A stretch of DNA of 64,000 nucleotides, taken from contig NC_026493.1 in the NCBI RefSeq assembly GCF_000328475.2, positions 62,001 to 126,000 on the forward strand. The letters run 5' to 3'. A program made the position numbers and the translations under genes. Positions 60,283-64,000 of this stretch are shown here, piece by piece. The stretch is from Mycosarcoma maydis. Taxonomy: Eukaryota > Basidiomycota > Ustilaginomycetes > Ustilaginales. The notes under the pieces are model-generated. The model saw only the letters and a program-made list of their open reading frames with translations. It had not been told where the DNA came from and searched no databases. How positions within the stretch are numbered: position 1 is the first letter of the stretch; every line of letters begins with the position of its first letter.

Positions 60283-61851
60283 TCAGAACCAAGTCGATAC
60301 TGAAAAGCTTCGTGTCATACTACGCAGAGAGTGCCACCAGCCTGGAGGCATGTAGAGAAGGTCACCAGGACCGAGGATTGCTTTCGACGCTGCAGCTCTC
60401 ACAAAAGGTGGCACCGCTTCGAGCGTTTCAAATACGTCAATGTCGGCGGTGTTTTGCATCAGAGCTTCGGTGATGCAAGTTGTTGTATCTGTGCCTGAAG
60501 ATGCTTCTGGTTCTATCGTGGTGGAATCGCCGTACCGTCTTGAATGCGAGCCAGTCATCTCGTTGCTTGGTCTGCAATGCGGAGGAGCCACCCAAACTTC
60601 CTTGAACCCAACCGCCTGTACAAAGCAGTTGTAGAAAGGATCGTAGTGCGGAGGGGATACAGTGCCAGCGGGGCCAATCCAGAGGTTGGTGATCACGCCA
60701 TTAGATGTAGCGGGAGGCGCGTATATTGGGCATTCCTTGCAAGGCGATGGCGACGTGTAGACATAGTCCGGAAGCATGTAGTCGCGCTCCAGGGCTGGAA
60801 ACTGGGAAGTGAGATCATGCTGGGCCATGTAAATGAGTGGCTGGCGTGGCGAGAGGGCGTTGCTGATCTGGTCACCTCGTGCGCCGCTGACTTGTTCGGT
60901 CTCATCCCAACGACAGTGTCGGAGGAAATCGCTCCAGAGCATCACATCCTGGCCCCAGTCCTTGCGAATGTAATTGGCGCCAACCTCGACGGGCACCACT
61001 CGGCCCGGGCCCGCCATTTGCAGAAGATGCTCCATCGAAGACCAGGAGCCAGGCGCTGACTTGTTCATGCTTGACTGTACAGCGGACCAGCCTGCTTCTT
61101 GTGCATAGGCCCTGACAATGAAAGGTGTGAGCCGCACAGATGTATCTGGTGCAGCCAAGTCCATGAAGGAGGGTGCTTCTCCAAAGGCAAACTCTCGAAT
61201 CAAAGAATCAGCTTGAATGGTTTCAGAGAGGCCAGGGCTCCAGCATTCGACCTTTGCTGTCCTGAACCGCTTGCGAGGAGGACTGCAATCGTTGTCATAG
61301 CTCTCTGGCTTATGTGAATTATATTGTTCGAGCTCTGAAAGCATTGATTGGAGTCGAATGATGAGGTCATGGCAAAGTTGACCTTTGGAGGTGGATGCAG
61401 CGCCTGCAACGATGAGTGCCAAGTCCAGATTGCGGATACAGCGCTCGAGATGAGCAACTTTTAGGTGTATTCCAAGAGCCTTGAGGACATGAAGTGCCCT
61501 GATGAGCTGTGCATCAATGTAGATGGCCCTCCATATGGATGGGATGTTGTCGTAGTTATAAGTGACAAACTTTTGATCGCAGAGTTGGGTCACAGCCGAA
61601 AGGTCCAAGAAGATCGAGTCGGAAGAACGTTGAGTCGTATAGCATCCTGAATGCACGACAAGCTCTGCTATTCTTTGCATTTGTCGGTACACAGCTCGAG
61701 CCGCAGCAGTATCGTTTCCAACGGCAGACCCATCATATGGAACACGTCGACACCCGCGCTGCGTTTGCGATAGTTGCGCTACAATGGCTTCCTGTAGTTT
61801 GTCGATGTCTTTGTGGCTCCGGTCCCTTGACGTCATCAGTCGTCGTCCCAT
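60283..61851 (-). CDS. JmjC-domain protein, JMJD5/KDM8 type
   Basis: A single exon of 522 residues from the ATG at 61851; another in-frame ATG lies at codon 6. JmjC proteins are Fe(II)/2-oxoglutarate oxygenases; JMJD5 relatives act as arginyl hydroxylases or histone-tail-directed enzymes. The iron triad is visible: His402 and Asp404 in PPHYDPFYN and His507 in PPGWWHSLRS. Lys418 (GFKEVWVAPP) is the likely 2-oxoglutarate contact. IGPAGTVSPPHYD and GPGDLLYMPPGWWH match the JMJD5/FIH-like layout. The N-terminal helical half (1-240) resembles that of JMJD5. A polar insertion of about 60 residues (425-485) sits within the barrel. The active site appears intact. Confidence 0.87.
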   Translation of the reverse strand: MGRRLMTSRDRSHKDIDKLQEAIVAQLSQTQRGCRRVPYDGSAVGNDTAAARAVYRQMQRIAELVVHSGCYTTQRSSDSIFLDLSAVTQLCDQKFVTYNYDNIPSIWRAIYIDAQLIRALHVLKALGIHLKVAHLERCIRNLDLALIVAGAASTSKGQLCHDLIIRLQSMLSELEQYNSHKPESYDNDCSPPRKRFRTAKVECWSPGLSETIQADSLIREFAFGEAPSFMDLAAPDTSVRLTPFIVRAYAQEAGWSAVQSSMNKSAPGSWSSMEHLLQMAGPGRVVPVEVGANYIRKDWGQDVMLWSDFLRHCRWDETEQVSGARGDQISNALSPRQPLIYMAQHDLTSQFPALERDYMLPDYVYTSPSPCKECPIYAPPATSNGVITNLWIGPAGTVSPPHYDPFYNCFVQAVGFKEVWVAPPHCRPSNEMTGSHSRRYGDSTTIEPEASSGTDTTTCITEALMQNTADIDVFETLEAVPPFVRAAASKAILGPGDLLYMPPGWWHSLRSMTRSFSVSTWF

Positions 61852-62376
61852 TCGGAAGGAAAAATATTAGAAGCCATCCTATGCCTTTGTGGTACTTCGC
61901 ATCTTGAAGATTGGGATGAGGATGAGTGAAGAAGGAGTCGCTTGGCAGTTCGCAATGGTTGCAAACATAATCATGAGTCACGTCACAATTGTAATCACGA
62001 ATTAGGGTCCAAGCACACCGCCAAACGTGAAGCCAAGGCGAACCCTGAAAGCGTTACGAGTCGTGAGTTGCTCCGCTTTTTCAGCCAAGGTGGAGGGAGG
62101 CAGCTGCAGATGCTTGTCAGACGAGATTCAAGATTTACATTCATGATGCACGATTATTATTCGTGGTTTATTTTTCATCAGCAATGCATGACGAGCCGCG
62201 CTACTCAGCGTCAGCGACTCACGACTTGTGTAGTGGCAGGCAGAAGTGCTCCTTCCCTTCCCTCAGCCAGCCTTTCAATCTTGTATCACGGCACTGATCT
62301 GCTACTCGCCAGCATAGAAGCGCACTGTGGCCGGTAGTTCTATATCGCGTTAGAAGCCAAGCTGCTGTGATCAAGA
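61852..62376. other. Divergent upstream region between the JmjC and PA-PLA1 genes
   Basis: 525 bp with ATCACGAATTAGG and TTCATGATGCACGATT words. No gene. Confidence 0.6.
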
Positions 62377-64000
62377 ATGGGTAACAGGCACGAGGACCTC
62401 GTCGACAGCATACGCGACGACCAACAGCCAAACAACTCGGGAGGCTCCGAGCAAACTTCGAAACAACGAAGGGCAGAATTCATTCGTCAGGCTTCGCTGC
62501 CATTTGTTAAGCGCAATCGATCAAGCTATCGCAGCAAATCTTCGTCTGATAACCAGACCTCGACGCTGGACGATCAAGCTGGCAAAACTATCCACAACAT
62601 TGACGAAGCCGAGGCGGACGATGCTATCGACGTTGACCAAGCCGATGGTGACGAGGGCCCTGTACTTCATACACGGTGGCTGCGCACCCTTGACTCTGGC
62701 AAAGGGTGGGAGTCTTTCTCTGTCAAGGATAGCCGCAATCTCGAGTCTGCGTGGAAAACGTGGACACAACAGAGTGGCGGTAACGTTGAACTCCCGAGTC
62801 TGCCCGAGACAGATGGCAAGGTTCAAGCTGGCGAAGTCAAAGGCTCCATAGACGAATGGCAGGCTCCAGATCCCGATGCAGACGACGTCTCACACAAGGT
62901 TGCCGTGACCTCTGATCGACTCTATGATGCCGATCTTACCACATTCTCCATCACTCCCGTCTTCTGGAAAGGGCCTGCGCTCCGTATTACACGTGCAAGC
63001 TGGTTCTTTGAGTCCACTAAGCTATCGCCCTGCTCTACAGCGCTTGCCGCCGAGCTCGAGTCTCACTTTCAGACGCTTCGTCCCTGGCTTCCCTCTTACA
63101 CTGATGAGCTCAAGTCTTCCGTCTCCCTAGGTGCCGAGGCCGAGGCCAAGCTCAAGTGTAATCTTAAGACGCTCAAAAACAGTTACGTCATCTTCCAGGG
63201 TCCTAGACTTGCTCGTCTCTATCAGGAAGGCTTTTCCAATCGCTTATCCAAGCAATTCTTCACTGCCTGGAGCGGTGAGCACAGCGGAGGACAGCTTCTG
63301 ATTCGCGGGTATCAGACACAAGCTCAACTCACGGACATCAGGTCAGGCTCTAGCGCCTCCAAATCGTCAATGCGTCGTGTCAGGTCAAAGAGAGGGTCCT
63401 TCGCGTCCGAGAAGCAGGCGCCTGTACCCAGGGTGGCCGGCGAAGGCACCTCGGAACTTAAGAGCCGCTTGGCTGAAGCGCTGCAAGATGATGACGACCA
63501 TATCGATCCGATCGTCGTCGACGATGCAGAAACCACCGACGTCAAGATTTCCGCCGAGCGAGCTGGTACACAGAATTCCGATCACGTGCCTGGCGGCCTC
63601 GCTACAAGAGCTTCACAAGCCTCGTTGAACATCGACAAAACCCACATTGAAGCCTCGCCGTCCAAGTTCGGTGCAAAGGCCACCCTGCGCACCTTGTCTG
63701 TAATGGCAGCTGGAGGCATGACGTCTACATCGGCACCGGCCAATGAGCTGCTGCGATCGGTTGCTTCGCGACTCGGTGTTTGGAGTGGCGATGACGCCTC
63801 TGCTTCTTCAACCCACGAGTCTCTAGACTCGGATTCGCAGAGAGAAGCAGGAATCTTGACCCCATCGCAACAGGATGATATCAGCGAGTCGTTCAAGGAA
63901 GCACAGCGCAGGGTACAAGACGACCTTCCAGCGCAGCCTCCGAGCGCTGCAGAAAAGCAGCGAGACAAGCAGACAGATGAGGCCGACGACCAGGACGCTG
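62377..64000 (+). CDS. DDHD-type phosphatidic-acid-preferring phospholipase A1 (N-terminal part, continues past window end)
   Basis: The frame opens at ATG 62377 (MGNRHEDLVDSI) and is open to the last base, giving 541 residues. PA-PLA1 enzymes cleave phosphatidic acid and act at ER, Golgi and mitochondrial membranes. After about 90 polar residues come blocks typical of the fungal family: TRWLRTLDSGKGWESFSVKD, FSITPVFWKGPALRI with RASWFF, and a later NSYVIFQGPRLARLYQEGF with LSKQFFTAWSGEHSGGQLLI. The rest so far is an acidic and Ser-rich linker. The GXSXG lipase motif and DDHD domain would lie beyond 64000 and cannot be seen, so the call rests on the N-terminal blocks. No intron is evident in the visible part. 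Confidence 0.7.
   Translation, partial: MGNRHEDLVDSIRDDQQPNNSGGSEQTSKQRRAEFIRQASLPFVKRNRSSYRSKSSSDNQTSTLDDQAGKTIHNIDEAEADDAIDVDQADGDEGPVLHTRWLRTLDSGKGWESFSVKDSRNLESAWKTWTQQSGGNVELPSLPETDGKVQAGEVKGSIDEWQAPDPDADDVSHKVAVTSDRLYDADLTTFSITPVFWKGPALRITRASWFFESTKLSPCSTALAAELESHFQTLRPWLPSYTDELKSSVSLGAEAEAKLKCNLKTLKNSYVIFQGPRLARLYQEGFSNRLSKQFFTAWSGEHSGGQLLIRGYQTQAQLTDIRSGSSASKSSMRRVRSKRGSFASEKQAPVPRVAGEGTSELKSRLAEALQDDDDHIDPIVVDDAETTDVKISAERAGTQNSDHVPGGLATRASQASLNIDKTHIEASPSKFGAKATLRTLSVMAAGGMTSTSAPANELLRSVASRLGVWSGDDASASSTHESLDSDSQREAGILTPSQQDDISESFKEAQRRVQDDLPAQPPSAAEKQRDKQTDEADDQDA

Noticed and set aside
1..64000. CRISPR arrays, phage genes, LTR or DNA transposons, telomeric repeats
   Set aside because: None seen: no regular spacer arrays, integrase or transposase motifs, long terminal repeats or TTAGGG tracts.

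Overview
The window is nuclear DNA of a filamentous or yeast-like basidiomycete, most probably a smut fungus (Ustilaginales; Ustilago/Sporisorium-like). The protein set is fungal (PDR-type ABC transporter, Rheb, zeta-COP, Gyp1, Gyp8, Vti1, Rrn6, Sok1). Genes are compact, with few short GT-AG introns (about 62-230 nt). Two tRNA genes carry the canonical intron after anticodon position 37. Intergenic DNA is full of GTGAATC/GATTCAC-type words, which I associate with smut genomes; that link is from memory and was not checked by alignment. There is no sign of prokaryotic organisation, CRISPR, a prophage or telomeric repeats.

Layout: 0-17 kb holds the 5' end of a KIN4-type kinase (-), zeta-COP (-), palmitoyl-protein thioesterase (+), a full PDR/ABCG transporter (-), a mitochondrial PPR protein (-), the Rab GAP Gyp1 (-) and a spliced zinc-knuckle protein (-). 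17-28 kb holds an intron-containing tRNA-Thr(CGT), a zinc alcohol dehydrogenase (+), the SNARE Vti1 (+), a myotubularin phosphatase (-) and a cation diffusion facilitator (+). 28-43 kb holds the Pol I factor Rrn6 (-), an LtrA membrane protein (+), a two-RRM protein (-), mitochondrial ribosomal protein uL11 (-, three exons), Enp2/NOL10 (+) and proteasome alpha-2 (+). 43-54 kb holds Gyp8 (-), Rheb (+), an RNase P/MRP Rpr2/Rpp21-like gene (-) with an unexplained frame break, tRNA-Gly(GCC) (-) and Sok1/TCP11 (-). 54-60.3 kb is an unusually long gene-poor stretch. It contains what looks like a tRNA-derived SINE: perfect matches to the Pol III A and B boxes, an A-rich/(TAC)n tail and an exact 13-bp target-site duplication. 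60-64 kb holds a JmjC (JMJD5-type) protein (-) and the start of a phosphatidic-acid-preferring phospholipase A1 (+, runs off the end).

The genes are ordinary housekeeping genes in mixed orientation and do not form an operon or biosynthetic cluster. Many act in membrane traffic (zeta-COP, Gyp1, Gyp8, Vti1, myotubularin, PA-PLA1, Ppt1) or ribosome production (Rrn6, Enp2, uL11m, RNase P), but nothing in the arrangement shows that they are co-regulated. The most novel-looking signals are the SINE-like insertion, the frame break in the RNase P subunit gene, introns in VTI1 and the zinc-knuckle gene whose retention keeps the frame open and removes a key domain, and a possible tiny spliced gene at 17.0-17.55 kb. 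Splice sites, starts and functions were derived by reading the sequence and from family knowledge; no search was run.
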